Assembly (NCBI RefSeq): GCF_963678225.1
Contig: NZ_OY782764.1
Coordinates: forward strand, 526,001 to 590,000
Direction: 5' to 3'
Origin: an uncultured Cohaesibacter sp.
GTDB taxonomy: Bacteria > Pseudomonadota > Alphaproteobacteria > Rhizobiales > Cohaesibacteraceae
DNA: 64,000 nucleotides
Positions 26,603 to 36,967 of this stretch are shown one piece after another. The translations under genes and the position numbers were made by a program. The number at the start of each line of letters is the position of its first letter. Position 1 is the stretch's first letter. The notes beneath the pieces were generated by a model. The model worked only from the letters and a program-made list of their open reading frames with translations. It was not told the DNA's origin and ran no database searches.

Positions 26603-27598
26603 GTGCTATCAACCCTGCTTGACAGTATTTTCCGCTCCGCGGTACGCAAAGAAGTCACCTACGCCTCTCCGTCCCTCGACATTTGTGAAGAGCCGGCCGT
26701 TGCCAGTATTCTGGGCGAGCCCCCCGCCTTCTGCCTGCCTTTCCAGCCCATGAATGCCAAGACCTATGTCGGTTGGGGGCAAAAGTCCGGACGTCACGCA
26801 AGGCGCATGGCCCAGAAGCGCAACGCGAAGATGCTGCTGCTCGAAGACGGTTTCCTGCGCTCTCATGATCGCAACGATCCACCACTGGCGATCGCCCTTG
26901 ATGATCTGGGCATCTATTATGATGCCTATGCTCCATCCAGACTTGAAAAGCTGATTCCCACCGAGCTGACGCCGGATGAAGAGCGCCGTATTGCCTCCAT
27001 CCTGTCGCGCTGGAGAGAGCTTCGCCTTTCCAAATATAATGCCGGTGCGGAATATGAAGGCAAGCTGCCGGAAGATTATGTTCTCGTGATCGATCAGGTG
27101 CGCAATGACGCATCGATCCATTTCGGCATGGCTGATGCAAAGGCATTCCAGACCATGCTGGAGACCGCATGCACGGAGAATCCGGGCCGCGAGATTGTTG
27201 TAAAAATGCATCCGGATATCTTTACCAGGTCAAAATCTGGCCATTTTGATGCTAGTGAACTAGACAGGCAGAAGAATATAACGGTAGTTGCAGAAGGGTG
27301 CCTTCCTTCCCGGCTGATCGAAAATGCCGCAAAGATATATACCGTAACGTCACAAATGGGCTTTGAAGCCCTGATATGGGAGAAACCGGTAAGATGCTTT
27401 GGCATGCCCTTCTATGCCGGATGGGGGCTAACAGAAGATTTTTTGGCGGCTCCGAAACGTCGCCAGACCGCAACTTTGGCTCAATTAGCAATGGCAGCAT
27501 TGGTCTTTTATCCACGCTACGTAGATTTGCGCGCCGGGCAGACGTGCGAGATTGAAAGAGCTATTGACTATCTGGCGGAACTCAAGCAAAAAGCTTGA
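26603..27598 (+). CDS. Capsule Kdo transferase, KpsC N-terminal-half homologue
   Basis: The 331-residue protein starts at GTG (GAAGGACAG upstream). It corresponds to the N-terminal half of the two-domain capsule protein KpsC (capsule polysaccharide biosynthesis family; in E. coli the N-half is a GT99 beta-Kdo transferase). The match is read from LLEDGFLRSHD, PPLAIALDDLGIYYDA, LSKYNAG, VLVIDQVRNDASI, VKMHPDIF and CFGMPFYAGWGLTED. The DQ-x2-ND-x-S block is the N-half version; the C-half has GQVxDDASI. The C-half homologue is encoded separately at 37771. Kdo transferases build the oligo-Kdo linker between lipid and capsule chain. It stands 116 bases before rkpA. Confidence 0.85.
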   Translation: MLSTLLDSIFRSAVRKEVTYASPSLDICEEPAVASILGEPPAFCLPFQPMNAKTYVGWGQKSGRHARRMAQKRNAKMLLLEDGFLRSHDRNDPPLAIALDDLGIYYDAYAPSRLEKLIPTELTPDEERRIASILSRWRELRLSKYNAGAEYEGKLPEDYVLVIDQVRNDASIHFGMADAKAFQTMLETACTENPGREIVVKMHPDIFTRSKSGHFDASELDRQKNITVVAEGCLPSRLIENAAKIYTVTSQMGFEALIWEKPVRCFGMPFYAGWGLTEDFLAAPKRRQTATLAQLAMAALVFYPRYVDLRAGQTCEIERAIDYLAELKQKA

Positions 27599-27714
27599 AT
27601 TCGGTTTTATTTCGCGGAATTTGTTTTTTGTAAAAAGCGTTTATGTTGCGGGGTTTGTTCTTCGTTTTCCTAGGCTACGAGCTGTAAAGACAGTGAAAGA
27701 CAATTGTAATAACG

Positions 27715-30700
27715 ATGAGTGACAACTGGGTTGAAGTAATTGGGCGGTCTTGCCGCCTTCCTGGAGCCAATAGTGTATCTGAGTTCTGGGATTTACTGGT
27801 TTCGAATAAATGCAGCGTAGGGGAAATCGGACAGGACCGATTTTCGACCTTTCGTTATTTGCATCCCAAATCGGGCCAGGCAGGCAAAACCTATACATTT
27901 CGCGCTGGCGTTCTGGACGATGTCTGGGGCTTTGACCCTTCCGTCTTTTCCCTGTCTCCTCGTGAAGCTACGCAAATGGACCCGCAGCAGCGTTTGCTGC
28001 TGATGCTCGTTTGGGAAGCCCTCGAAGAAGCCGGTCTGCCCATCTCCGAAGTTGCCGGTTCCAATATCGGCGTGTTTGTCGGCAACTCAGGCAGCGATCA
28101 CTCAAACCGTTTCTTCTTCGACCCTGCCAGCTCCGACAGCTTCATGATGACGGGCAATACCCTGTCACTGGTTTCCAACCGCATTTCCTATGTCTACGAT
28201 TTGCATGGCCCCAGCTTTACTGTCGATACCGCCTGCTCATCATCACTGGTCGCCCTTGATCTGGCACTAAAGCGCCTGCAGTCGGGCGAAATTGACACCG
28301 CCATCGTTGCGGGGGTCAACCTGCTGCTCTCGCCCTTCCCCTTTGTCGGCTTTGCCGCCGCATCCATGCTGTCGCCGCAGGGGCTTTGCCGCCCCTTTGA
28401 TGAAGATGCCAATGGTTATGTGCGCGCCGAAGGGGCCGTTGCCCTCGTATTGCAGCGCAAGGAAGCCTTTGATCCGAAACAGCAAAAGAGCTTTGGCCGC
28501 ATCGTCGCCTCGGGCATCAATTCCGATGGCCGCACCTCGGGCGTTGCCCTGCCGTCCATGGATTTCCAGTCAGCGCTGCTCAAGCAACTCTATTCCGACA
28601 TCAATCTGGACCCCAATGCGCTCGCCTTCATCGAAGCCCACGGCACCGGCACCCGCGTCGGCGACCCGGCAGAAGCCTTTGCGCTGGGCCAAGTTCTGGG
28701 CCAGAAGCGCGACAAGCCGCTGCCGATTGGTTCGGTCAAGTCCAATCTGGGCCACCTGGAGCCCGCCTCAGGCCTCGTCAGCGTTCTGAAATCGCTGCTG
28801 TCACTTGAAAACAACCTGCTGCCTGCCAGCCTGCATATCGAAAATCCCAATCCGGATATCCCGTTCGAAGACCTCAATCTGGCCTTGAACAGCGAAGCCA
28901 CGGTTCTGAAAAAGGGCAAGGACATTCGCTATGCCGGCATCAACAATTTCGGCTTTGGTGGCACCAACGCGCATGTTCTGGTCTCCGATACCAAGCCACC
29001 ACGTCCGGCAAAAGCCAAGCCTCTCGCAGCCTCGACCAAGTCAGGCGGCGAAACGAGCACCGAGCAAAACACACCGACGCTCCTGGTTCTCTCAGCCAGA
29101 ACCGAAGACGCCCTCAAGGCCTTGGCAGTCAAGAGCGCGGACGCGATTGCCGCGGATGATACCGCGAGCCTTGCAGACTGGAGCAATGGCTTTGGCTGGC
29201 ACCGCTCCCTTCTGGACGAACGCCTCAGCATTGTTGCCAAAAGCAAATTGGAGCTGACCGAAGCGCTTGAAGCCTTCGCGCAGGAAGAAAAGCATCCGGC
29301 GCTGATCCACGCCACCGCATCCCGCGCAACCAATGCACCGGTCTTTGTCTATTCGGGCAATGGCGCCCAGTTTGCTGGCATGGGGCTTGTAGCCTATGAG
29401 CAGAATGCCGCCTTTGCTGCGGCCTTTGACAAGGTCGACGCCTTCTTCCAGCCGCTTTCGGGCTGGTCCCTCAAAGACAAGCTGTTTGAAGACACTCTGA
29501 AAGAAGATCTCAAGCAGACCTCGGTCGCGCAGCCGTTGCTCTTTGCCGTGCAGGTCGCCTTGACCGAAGCTCTGAAAACCTCCGGCATGACCGCCAGTGG
29601 CGTCATGGGCCATTCAGTTGGCGAGGTCGCTGCGGCCTGGGCCTGCGGTGCCCTTGATCTCAAGCAGTCCGTCGAGGTCATCTATTGGCGTTCACACCAT
29701 CAGGAAGCTGTAGCAGGCACAGGCCGCATGGCCGTGATCAAGCTGTCTGTTGCAGAAACTCAGGCCCTGTTGACCGCAGAGGGCTTTGACAAGGTCGAAA
29801 TTTCCGCGATCAACACCGATAAGTCCCTGACACTTTCCGGCGAAACCGAAGAGCTGGAAGCCTTTCTCAAGATCGCCCGCAAGAAGCGCCTTGCCGCCAA
29901 GATGCTGGATATCAACTATCCCTTCCACTCCAACGTGGTGGAGCCCATCAAGGATGGCCTGCTCAAGGATCTGGCCAGCATCAAGCCAACCAAGGCGAAA
30001 TTGCCGTTCTATTCCGCGGTTACAGGCACCTGCCTCAAAGGCAAGGAAATGGATGGCCAATATTGGTGGCAGAATGTGCGCCAACCGGTACGCTTCCTAA
30101 GCGCCGTTGAAGCTGCCTTCGCAGATGACCAGACCCAGTTTATCGAAATCGGTCCGCGCGCCATTCTCAAAGGCTACATCGCGGAAACAGCGCGGGATCG
30201 CGCCCAGACCATTGTTGCGACAGAAAGCCTGACGCAGAAAACAGCAAAAGACCTCGACCCTGTGCAACTGGCCATCGGCCGGGCCATTGCCAACGGCATG
30301 CTGTTTGACAAGAAAACCGTTTTTGGTGCCAACAAGCCTTGTTCCGTTGCGCTTCCCAGCTATCCATGGCAGCTCAAACCGTTCAAGCTGCGCCCGAGCA
30401 GCGAAGCCTTTGACATTTTCAACGACAAAGTCGTTCCCCACGCTCTGCTCGGTCAGCAGATCCGAGATGAAGAGCATGTCTGGTCCACCGAGCTGGACAC
30501 GGCACAGATTCCGTATCTTGAGCATCACAAGGTGGATGGCAAGGTCATCCTGCCAGGTGCCGCCTTCGCAGAAATGGCGCTGGCTGCCGCGCAGATTGCC
30601 TTCAAAACCGACCGCGTCGAAATTCGCGATATGGATCTGTTGCAAGCCTTGCCGCTCGGAGAAGATCAGGTTTCTTCCGTTTTGACCCGTCTCGACACCA

Positions 30701-33700
30701 CTTCGGGCGTGGTTGAAATTTCCAGCCGCGCGCGACTGGTTGATGACGAATGGCAGCTACATGCGAAATGTCGCGTCGCCAAAATTCCGGGCGAGGTTGG
30801 CGAAGACTGTTCAGACTATGAGCTCAAGGCACCCGATCCGACGCTCACATCATCGCCTGAAAAGATCGAAGCGCTCTACGCCATCTCGCGTGAATTCGGG
30901 CTGGATTTTGGCCCGGCCTTCCAGCGCATGACCCACTGCGAGCGCCATGGCGACGAGTATATCGAACTCGTCATCGCAGACCGCGACGCCTTCACCTCCA
31001 AGCGTGAAGAGCTGGCCGCCCCTTATGCGCTGCATCCGCTTGATTTCGACGCCTGCTTCCATGGCCTAAACACGCTTTATGAAAGTCTTGAAGAAGACGC
31101 CGAGAAAATGGCCTTTATTCCGGTTCGCTTCGGGCGTCTGCGCATTCTGCAATCCGGCGAGGCCGTACGGTCGGCCCGCGTGCATGTGATCCGCTCCAAC
31201 GCGCGCGGCATCAAGGCCGATATCGACATGTTCGGCGACGACGGATCTCTGGTGGCAACCTTAAGGGATGGCCGCTTCCGTGCATCCGCTCTTGTGCAGC
31301 GCCAAGGGCTGGACCGCCTTACCTATTTCTACGATTCCCTGAAGCTGTCATCTCCCGGTATGGAAGCGCAAGGCGCTCCTATCGATGCGGCAGCGCTTGC
31401 CAAAGCCCTCAAGGCCCTTGCCTTGCCAGATCGCGCCCCGATCGACGACGGCCAAATGCTGCTGCAGGCAGCCAGTCGACGTGGTGCCTATGACATTCTT
31501 CATCAGTTCGCGAAAGACGATCTGACACTGTCCGAAGCCACCCTACCACGCCTCATCGCACGGGACGATCTGGATGGTGAACATGCGGATGAAGATCTCA
31601 GAAGCCGGTCCATCCACCGCAAGCAGATTTTCGGTGCTCTGGTTTCCATCTGTGAGCAGTCCGGCCTGATCAGCGCAACTGAAGACGGTTTAACGTTGGC
31701 AGCCGACAGTGGTCTGCCCGAATTCAGCCAGATCTTGCAAATGCTGGTGAGCGAAAATCCGCTTTGGTCGGCAGATTGCGTCATGCTCAATCATGCACTG
31801 ATGCGCATGCCCGAGATGCTGCGCACCATGCAGCAGGACGCAGAAGACCACGCCCAGCCGCAGGATCTCTATTCGCACGATCTGTTCGAACAGCATTTGA
31901 GCTCCTCGCCTCTGTCTGAAGCCCATGTGGCGCAGGTTACCGCGGCCTTCAAAGCCGCACTTGACCTGTGGCCGGAAGGGCGTCCGCTGCGTGTTCTGGA
32001 ATTCGGCGTAGGCGGCGCCAAGCTGACCAAGGCCATTCTCCCGCTGCTGGAAGAGAAAAAGGGCATTCTGGTTTCAGCCGACACCAACAAGCTGATCATT
32101 GACCGCCTGCGCATCCTGTTTGCCAACTCGATCCATTTCGAAGCCGTAGCGCTGCGCTCGGATCTTGAAGCACTTGAGCCGTTCGGTCCGTTTGATCTCG
32201 TCGTTTCGGCCAATGGCCTGCAGATGATGGATCAGGCCTCCTCCATGCTGAACCCGCTGTCGGCTCTGCTCGCCAAGGATGGCATGATGCTGATGAGCCT
32301 GTCGGATGCCAACGTCTATCAGGATCTTGTCTTCGGACCAGCCACAAGCTGGTTCGACCATTCCGTTGATCCGTCGTTCCCTGTTTCGCGCTTTGGCGCT
32401 GCCGAAGATTGGTGCGGCTGGCTGAGCGAAGCCGGGTTTGGTTCGATTGAAATGGCACCTTTTGCAAACGCGCAAGGAGAACCGGATCTCTCCGGAGCCT
32501 ATCTTCTGACCGCAGCAAGCAAACCAGCTGCGAAGGCAGAAGACACAACCGATATTCCGCTGCTAGACGCAGAGCACAGAACCGTCGTGCTTCTGACAGA
32601 TGGCAAAGATGCCGGGGCAACAGCCATTGCTGAAGCGCTCACTACGCAAGCACCGACTCCGAATCTTGCCTGCTTTGACGTCACAAACGCGAAAGAGTGG
32701 GAAAAGGTGACCGATCTCATTTGCGCCAGCCAGCCTGATGACAAACTGGATGTCATCTATACCGCTGGTAGTGACAGCACTGAGAAAGCATCCATGGATC
32801 GCCTCGCCGGTCGCCTGCATAAGCTGGCCGATCTCGTGCGCACCACGTCAAGCATCCCGATGCGCCTCTGGATCATCGCTCCGGGTGGCTATCCGGGAGC
32901 AGAGAATCAGAAAAGCGATCCGGTTCAAAGTTCTGTCTGGGCCTTTGGCCGCACGGTCAGCAACGAATATGACAACCATGACGTACGGTTGGTCGATTTC
33001 GCTGATACGCTGACCGCCTCTGATCAGGCTGCTAGGCTTGCAAGCCTCATCCAAGAGCCGGGTGGAGAACGCGAGATCCTGCTTGAAGATAAAGCACAGA
33101 GTGTCATTCGTGTAAGACGCGGCTGGCCGCAGCCTGCAAAGCAGGAAAGTACATTCGGCGAGGACGATGGCTGTCAGCTTTATCATCCGCGCACAGGTTC
33201 GTTCGACCGCCTGAAGTGGATTCCAGCTAAACGCCGCAAACCGGCAGAAGGCGAAGTGGAAATCGAAGTCGTGGCCGCTGGCCTCAATTTCCGCGATGTG
33301 ATGTGGGCGCAAGGACTACTGCCTGAGGAAGCGCTGGAAGACGGTTTTGCCGGCCCGACCCTCGGCTTTGAATGCTCCGGCCGCGTCGTGGCAACGGGCA
33401 AGGGGGTCTCCGATCTCAAGATTGGCGATCCGGTGATGACGTTGGCCCCTGCCAGCTTTGCCTCTCACGTAACGGTCTCTGACAGTGCGGTTTCCAAATT
33501 GCCGGAAACGGTGGATCTGGTTGCGGCTGCAACAATGCCGGTGGCGTTCCTGACCAGCTATTATGCCCTGCATTATCTGGCCCGCCTTGAAGAAGGCGAA
33601 TGGGTTCTCATTCACGGCGCAGCAGGGGCGGTTGGCCTTGCTGCATTGCAGATTGCCAAATGGCGCGGCGCCCGCATTATCGCCACCGCTGGCAATGATG

Positions 33701-35418
33701 AAAAGCGCGACTTCCTGAGGATGCTTGGCGCAGATCATGTGCTTGACACCCGCTCGCTTGATTTTGTCGATCAGGTGCGCGCCATCACGCGCAAAGCCGA
33801 TGGTCCGGATCAGGAAGGCGTCGATGTCGTACTCAACTCGCTGTTTGGCGAAGCGATGGAACGCAGCATTGAGCTGGTGCGTCCATTCGGTCGCTTCCTT
33901 GAGCTGGGCAAGCGCGATTTCTATGGCAACACACAGATTGGCCTGCGCCCGTTCCGCCGCAACATCAGCTATTTCGGCATTGATGCAGACCAGCTGCTCA
34001 ACAAGCAACCGGCGCGCGCCAAACGGCTCTTCAACGAACTGGCTGACCTGATCGCTGAGGAACAGTTCACACAGCTGCCATATCGCCTGTTTGACAGCGC
34101 TGATATCGTTGATGCTTTCCGCCTGATGCAGCGCTCTGGCCATATCGGCAAGATCGTCGTCAAGGCCCCGAAACCAATGGCCGACCCGGCTGATAAAGCG
34201 CCATTCAAAGTCAACTCCGAAGGCCATCATATTCTTGTTGGCGGTCTCGGTGGCTTCGGCATCGAGGTGGCCCGCTGGCTGGCTGATCAGGGCGCAAAAT
34301 CTATCGTCCTCACCAGTCGCTCGGGCAAACTTTCCGATGCGGCATTGGCGCTGCAGACCAAATTGGCCGCAAGCGATTGCGCGCTGGTGGTCAAGCCATG
34401 CGATGTATCCGATCCAACGGCACTGGAGAACCTGTTTGCCGAATTGCGCAAGGAGCGTCCGATCAGCGGTGTCATGCATATGGCCGCTGTTCTCGATGAC
34501 GTGCTGCTTGCCAATATGAGCGACGAACAGATCGACAAGGTACTCGGACCGAAGGTGCTCGGCGGCGACAATCTCGATATGGTCACGCGCAAGGATGATC
34601 TGGATTATTTCTGGCTCTTCTCCTCCGTCTCCGTCCTGATGGGCAACCCGGGTCAGGCAAACTATGTGGCAGCCAACAGCTACATGGATGGTCTGGCACG
34701 CAAACGTCAGCAGCAAGGCCAGCCCGCCCTTGCCATCGGCTGGGGTGCGATCACCGACGTAGGCATTCTGGAACGCGACAAACAAACCGCAGAGATTCTG
34801 GCAAGAACCACGGGCGGCATCGAATTCAAGGCGCGGCAAGCCTTGGATCACCTCGCCAAACTGCTCGCACAGGTACCTTCAGAAAGCCATTTGGCAACCA
34901 TCACGCTGGCTCCGATGAACTGGGCCTATGCGCATGATAATCTGCCAATTCTGAAAACACCGGCCTATGAATTGCTCAAGAAGGAAGCAGCTCAATCGTC
35001 CAGAAGCGGCCAGCAGTCCCTTGATGTAAGCAGCTTGATCGACGGTCTTGATGACGTAGCGGCACGTGGTGAAATTGCGAAGATTCTGGCGCAGGAAGTG
35101 GCGGATATCTTCCGCATGCCAGTTGAGGAAATCAACCTCAAGCGTTCACTGACGGATCTGGGCATGGACAGTCTGATGGGCATGGAACTGCGCACCGCGG
35201 CACAGCAGAAGCTCGACATTGAAATCCCCATGGGGGCCATTGCCGATGGCACGACCATTGAGGATATCGCGGCAAAGGTGCTTGAGCGTATTCGCGGCGA
35301 CGCCGACAGTGGTCTGTCCTTCACCGAAGAAACTCCGCTTCATCAGCATGTAAGCAACGAAAGCGAAGCCACGATCGTTGCAACCAAGCTCAACGAAATG
35401 CGCAAGAGCGACATGTAA
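27715..35418 (+). CDS. rkpA: RkpA-like type I fatty acid / polyketide synthase
   Basis: This 2,567-residue multienzyme has the order KS-AT-DH-methyltransferase-like-ER-KR-ACP, without a thioesterase. KS: Cys174 in DTACSSS, His309 in EAHGTGT, His347 in NLGHLEPASG. AT: Ser634 in GHSVGE, His738. DH: His938 in HHKVDGKVILPG, Asp1112. A methyltransferase-like fold lies around 1390-1610 (VLEFGVGGAKLTKA). ER nucleotide loop: IHGAAGAVGLAALQ near 1965. KR: GGLGGFGIEVARWLAD near 2172 with NPGQANYVAANSY. ACP: Ser2486 in LGMDSLMGMELR. All reductive sites are present, so a saturated, perhaps branched, acyl chain is expected. The layout equals Sinorhizobium RkpA, needed for K-antigen capsule. The next two genes are rkpG and rkpH; without a thioesterase, RkpG probably takes the chain from the ACP. 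Confidence 0.92.
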   Translation: MSDNWVEVIGRSCRLPGANSVSEFWDLLVSNKCSVGEIGQDRFSTFRYLHPKSGQAGKTYTFRAGVLDDVWGFDPSVFSLSPREATQMDPQQRLLLMLVWEALEEAGLPISEVAGSNIGVFVGNSGSDHSNRFFFDPASSDSFMMTGNTLSLVSNRISYVYDLHGPSFTVDTACSSSLVALDLALKRLQSGEIDTAIVAGVNLLLSPFPFVGFAAASMLSPQGLCRPFDEDANGYVRAEGAVALVLQRKEAFDPKQQKSFGRIVASGINSDGRTSGVALPSMDFQSALLKQLYSDINLDPNALAFIEAHGTGTRVGDPAEAFALGQVLGQKRDKPLPIGSVKSNLGHLEPASGLVSVLKSLLSLENNLLPASLHIENPNPDIPFEDLNLALNSEATVLKKGKDIRYAGINNFGFGGTNAHVLVSDTKPPRPAKAKPLAASTKSGGETSTEQNTPTLLVLSARTEDALKALAVKSADAIAADDTASLADWSNGFGWHRSLLDERLSIVAKSKLELTEALEAFAQEEKHPALIHATASRATNAPVFVYSGNGAQFAGMGLVAYEQNAAFAAAFDKVDAFFQPLSGWSLKDKLFEDTLKEDLKQTSVAQPLLFAVQVALTEALKTSGMTASGVMGHSVGEVAAAWACGALDLKQSVEVIYWRSHHQEAVAGTGRMAVIKLSVAETQALLTAEGFDKVEISAINTDKSLTLSGETEELEAFLKIARKKRLAAKMLDINYPFHSNVVEPIKDGLLKDLASIKPTKAKLPFYSAVTGTCLKGKEMDGQYWWQNVRQPVRFLSAVEAAFADDQTQFIEIGPRAILKGYIAETARDRAQTIVATESLTQKTAKDLDPVQLAIGRAIANGMLFDKKTVFGANKPCSVALPSYPWQLKPFKLRPSSEAFDIFNDKVVPHALLGQQIRDEEHVWSTELDTAQIPYLEHHKVDGKVILPGAAFAEMALAAAQIAFKTDRVEIRDMDLLQALPLGEDQVSSVLTRLDTTSGVVEISSRARLVDDEWQLHAKCRVAKIPGEVGEDCSDYELKAPDPTLTSSPEKIEALYAISREFGLDFGPAFQRMTHCERHGDEYIELVIADRDAFTSKREELAAPYALHPLDFDACFHGLNTLYESLEEDAEKMAFIPVRFGRLRILQSGEAVRSARVHVIRSNARGIKADIDMFGDDGSLVATLRDGRFRASALVQRQGLDRLTYFYDSLKLSSPGMEAQGAPIDAAALAKALKALALPDRAPIDDGQMLLQAASRRGAYDILHQFAKDDLTLSEATLPRLIARDDLDGEHADEDLRSRSIHRKQIFGALVSICEQSGLISATEDGLTLAADSGLPEFSQILQMLVSENPLWSADCVMLNHALMRMPEMLRTMQQDAEDHAQPQDLYSHDLFEQHLSSSPLSEAHVAQVTAAFKAALDLWPEGRPLRVLEFGVGGAKLTKAILPLLEEKKGILVSADTNKLIIDRLRILFANSIHFEAVALRSDLEALEPFGPFDLVVSANGLQMMDQASSMLNPLSALLAKDGMMLMSLSDANVYQDLVFGPATSWFDHSVDPSFPVSRFGAAEDWCGWLSEAGFGSIEMAPFANAQGEPDLSGAYLLTAASKPAAKAEDTTDIPLLDAEHRTVVLLTDGKDAGATAIAEALTTQAPTPNLACFDVTNAKEWEKVTDLICASQPDDKLDVIYTAGSDSTEKASMDRLAGRLHKLADLVRTTSSIPMRLWIIAPGGYPGAENQKSDPVQSSVWAFGRTVSNEYDNHDVRLVDFADTLTASDQAARLASLIQEPGGEREILLEDKAQSVIRVRRGWPQPAKQESTFGEDDGCQLYHPRTGSFDRLKWIPAKRRKPAEGEVEIEVVAAGLNFRDVMWAQGLLPEEALEDGFAGPTLGFECSGRVVATGKGVSDLKIGDPVMTLAPASFASHVTVSDSAVSKLPETVDLVAAATMPVAFLTSYYALHYLARLEEGEWVLIHGAAGAVGLAALQIAKWRGARIIATAGNDEKRDFLRMLGADHVLDTRSLDFVDQVRAITRKADGPDQEGVDVVLNSLFGEAMERSIELVRPFGRFLELGKRDFYGNTQIGLRPFRRNISYFGIDADQLLNKQPARAKRLFNELADLIAEEQFTQLPYRLFDSADIVDAFRLMQRSGHIGKIVVKAPKPMADPADKAPFKVNSEGHHILVGGLGGFGIEVARWLADQGAKSIVLTSRSGKLSDAALALQTKLAASDCALVVKPCDVSDPTALENLFAELRKERPISGVMHMAAVLDDVLLANMSDEQIDKVLGPKVLGGDNLDMVTRKDDLDYFWLFSSVSVLMGNPGQANYVAANSYMDGLARKRQQQGQPALAIGWGAITDVGILERDKQTAEILARTTGGIEFKARQALDHLAKLLAQVPSESHLATITLAPMNWAYAHDNLPILKTPAYELLKKEAAQSSRSGQQSLDVSSLIDGLDDVAARGEIAKILAQEVADIFRMPVEEINLKRSLTDLGMDSLMGMELRTAAQQKLDIEIPMGAIADGTTIEDIAAKVLERIRGDADSGLSFTEETPLHQHVSNESEATIVATKLNEMRKSDM

Positions 35419-35599
35419 TGTCGGCTCTTGCCTTTTCTTCTGGTAAACCGCTACCGTTATTCGTAGATTGATTTTTACAGGCCGATCATGCGAATGATCC
35501 GGAGAACGAGGGGCATGCTTCCGCGCACCAGAAGATCCCATGATCTTTTGACGCTGCGTACTGAAGGCCCACTCGGCAGAAGAATGAATGGAGCAATGA

Positions 35600-36967
35600 A
35601 TGTCAAAGCAGCAATTTGATCGGGACGCGATTTTGAATTTGTCTCGGTCAATGGCCAAAGGTGCCGCGCCCAAAACTGCGCCGACCCGCGAATCCCGAAC
35701 AAAGGCCGACCGCTCGAAGACTGACTTTGCGACCCTGGATCTTTATCAGCAGATCGCCATCCAACGGCAGATGGCCGAAAAACTGCAAACGAAGGATCCC
35801 TATTTCGTCCTGCACGAAACACGCGCTGGCGCAACGACCATCGTGGATGGCAAGGAGTTGATCAACTTCGCCTCCTATGATTATCTTGGCCTTAATGGTC
35901 TTGATGAGGTCCATGACGCTGCCAAAGCCGCTATCGATGAATTTGGCACTTCCGTATCTGGTTCACGCCCCACATCAGGCGAACGCCCTTTCCATTCCGC
36001 ACTTGAGCGGCAATTAGCCGAGCTTTATGAAAGCGAAGCTGCGCTCGTGTTCGTCTCAGGGCACGCAACCAACGTCTCCACCATCGGTGAGTTGCTCGGC
36101 CCCACCGATTTGGTGGTGTTCGATGCCTATAGCCACAATTCAGTGACCACCGGCTGCAAGCTTTCCGGCGCCACAAGACGCTCCTTCAAGCATAATGACC
36201 TTGATGATCTGGAACGCATTCTGGAAGAAACCCGCAATGCCCATGACCGCGTCATGATTATTGCTGAGGGCCTCTACTCCATGGATGGTGACATGCCGGA
36301 TCTCGCCCGCCTCGTAGAGATCAAGGAACGCTTCGCAGCATGGCTTCTGGTCGATGAAGCCCACTCACTGGGTGTTTTAGGAGCAACGGGCAAGGGTCTG
36401 TTCGAGCAGCAGGGCGTTGATCCCAGCAAGATCGACATCTGGATGGGCACCATGAGCAAGACCATGAGTGGCTGCGGGGGCTATATCTGCGGCAATCAGG
36501 TGCTGATCGATATCCTGAAATTCTTCGCGTCCGGCTTCATGTATAGTGTTGGCCTGTCTGCGCCACTTGCTGTAGCCGGGGCAAAGTCGCTTGAGATCAT
36601 GCAGCGCGAACCATGGCGCGTTGAAAAACTGCAATCCAATGGCCGCTTTTTCAAGAAGGCTGCGCAAGACGCCGGATTGGACACAGGCCTTAGCGCAGGA
36701 TTCTGCGTCGTCCCGGTTATTGTTGGCGACAGCTTGCGCGCAGTCAAATTGAGCAACAACCTGATGGACCGAGGCATCTATGCCTTCCCCATCACTTATC
36801 CGGCCGTGCCCATGAACAGCGCCCGTCTGCGCTTTTTCATCAGCGCCACCCATAGCGAAGAGCAGCTGCAACAGGCCGTCGACATTACAGCCGAGGAATT
36901 ACGCAAGCTGGAAGAGGCAAACTTCTCCATAGCCACCTCCCTGAGCACTCTCAATACGGAAGAATGA
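35600..36967 (+). CDS. rkpG: RkpG-like alpha-oxoamine synthase
   Basis: The 455-residue protein is a PLP-dependent alpha-oxoamine synthase (relatives: BioF, KBL, serine palmitoyltransferase). It has an N-terminal extension of about 70 residues before the core DPYFVLHETRAG. Key sites are NFASYDYLGLNG, GTSVSGSRPTSGE, DEAHSLGVLG and the PLP lysine Lys287 in GTMSKTMSGCGGY. Such enzymes condense an acyl thioester with an amino acid, losing CO2, to give an amino ketone. Following RkpA and overlapping rkpH, it probably joins the RkpA-made acyl chain to an amino acid as the start of the capsule lipid. The gene begins at ATG after GGAG. Sinorhizobium RkpG is the closest known analogue. Confidence 0.88.
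   Translation: MSKQQFDRDAILNLSRSMAKGAAPKTAPTRESRTKADRSKTDFATLDLYQQIAIQRQMAEKLQTKDPYFVLHETRAGATTIVDGKELINFASYDYLGLNGLDEVHDAAKAAIDEFGTSVSGSRPTSGERPFHSALERQLAELYESEAALVFVSGHATNVSTIGELLGPTDLVVFDAYSHNSVTTGCKLSGATRRSFKHNDLDDLERILEETRNAHDRVMIIAEGLYSMDGDMPDLARLVEIKERFAAWLLVDEAHSLGVLGATGKGLFEQQGVDPSKIDIWMGTMSKTMSGCGGYICGNQVLIDILKFFASGFMYSVGLSAPLAVAGAKSLEIMQREPWRVEKLQSNGRFFKKAAQDAGLDTGLSAGFCVVPVIVGDSLRAVKLSNNLMDRGIYAFPITYPAVPMNSARLRFFISATHSEEQLQQAVDITAEELRKLEEANFSIATSLSTLNTEE

Noticed and set aside
33316-34851. 511-codon minus-strand open frame within rkpA
   Set aside because: It lies opposite the ER and KR domains of RkpA, whose motifs are intact.
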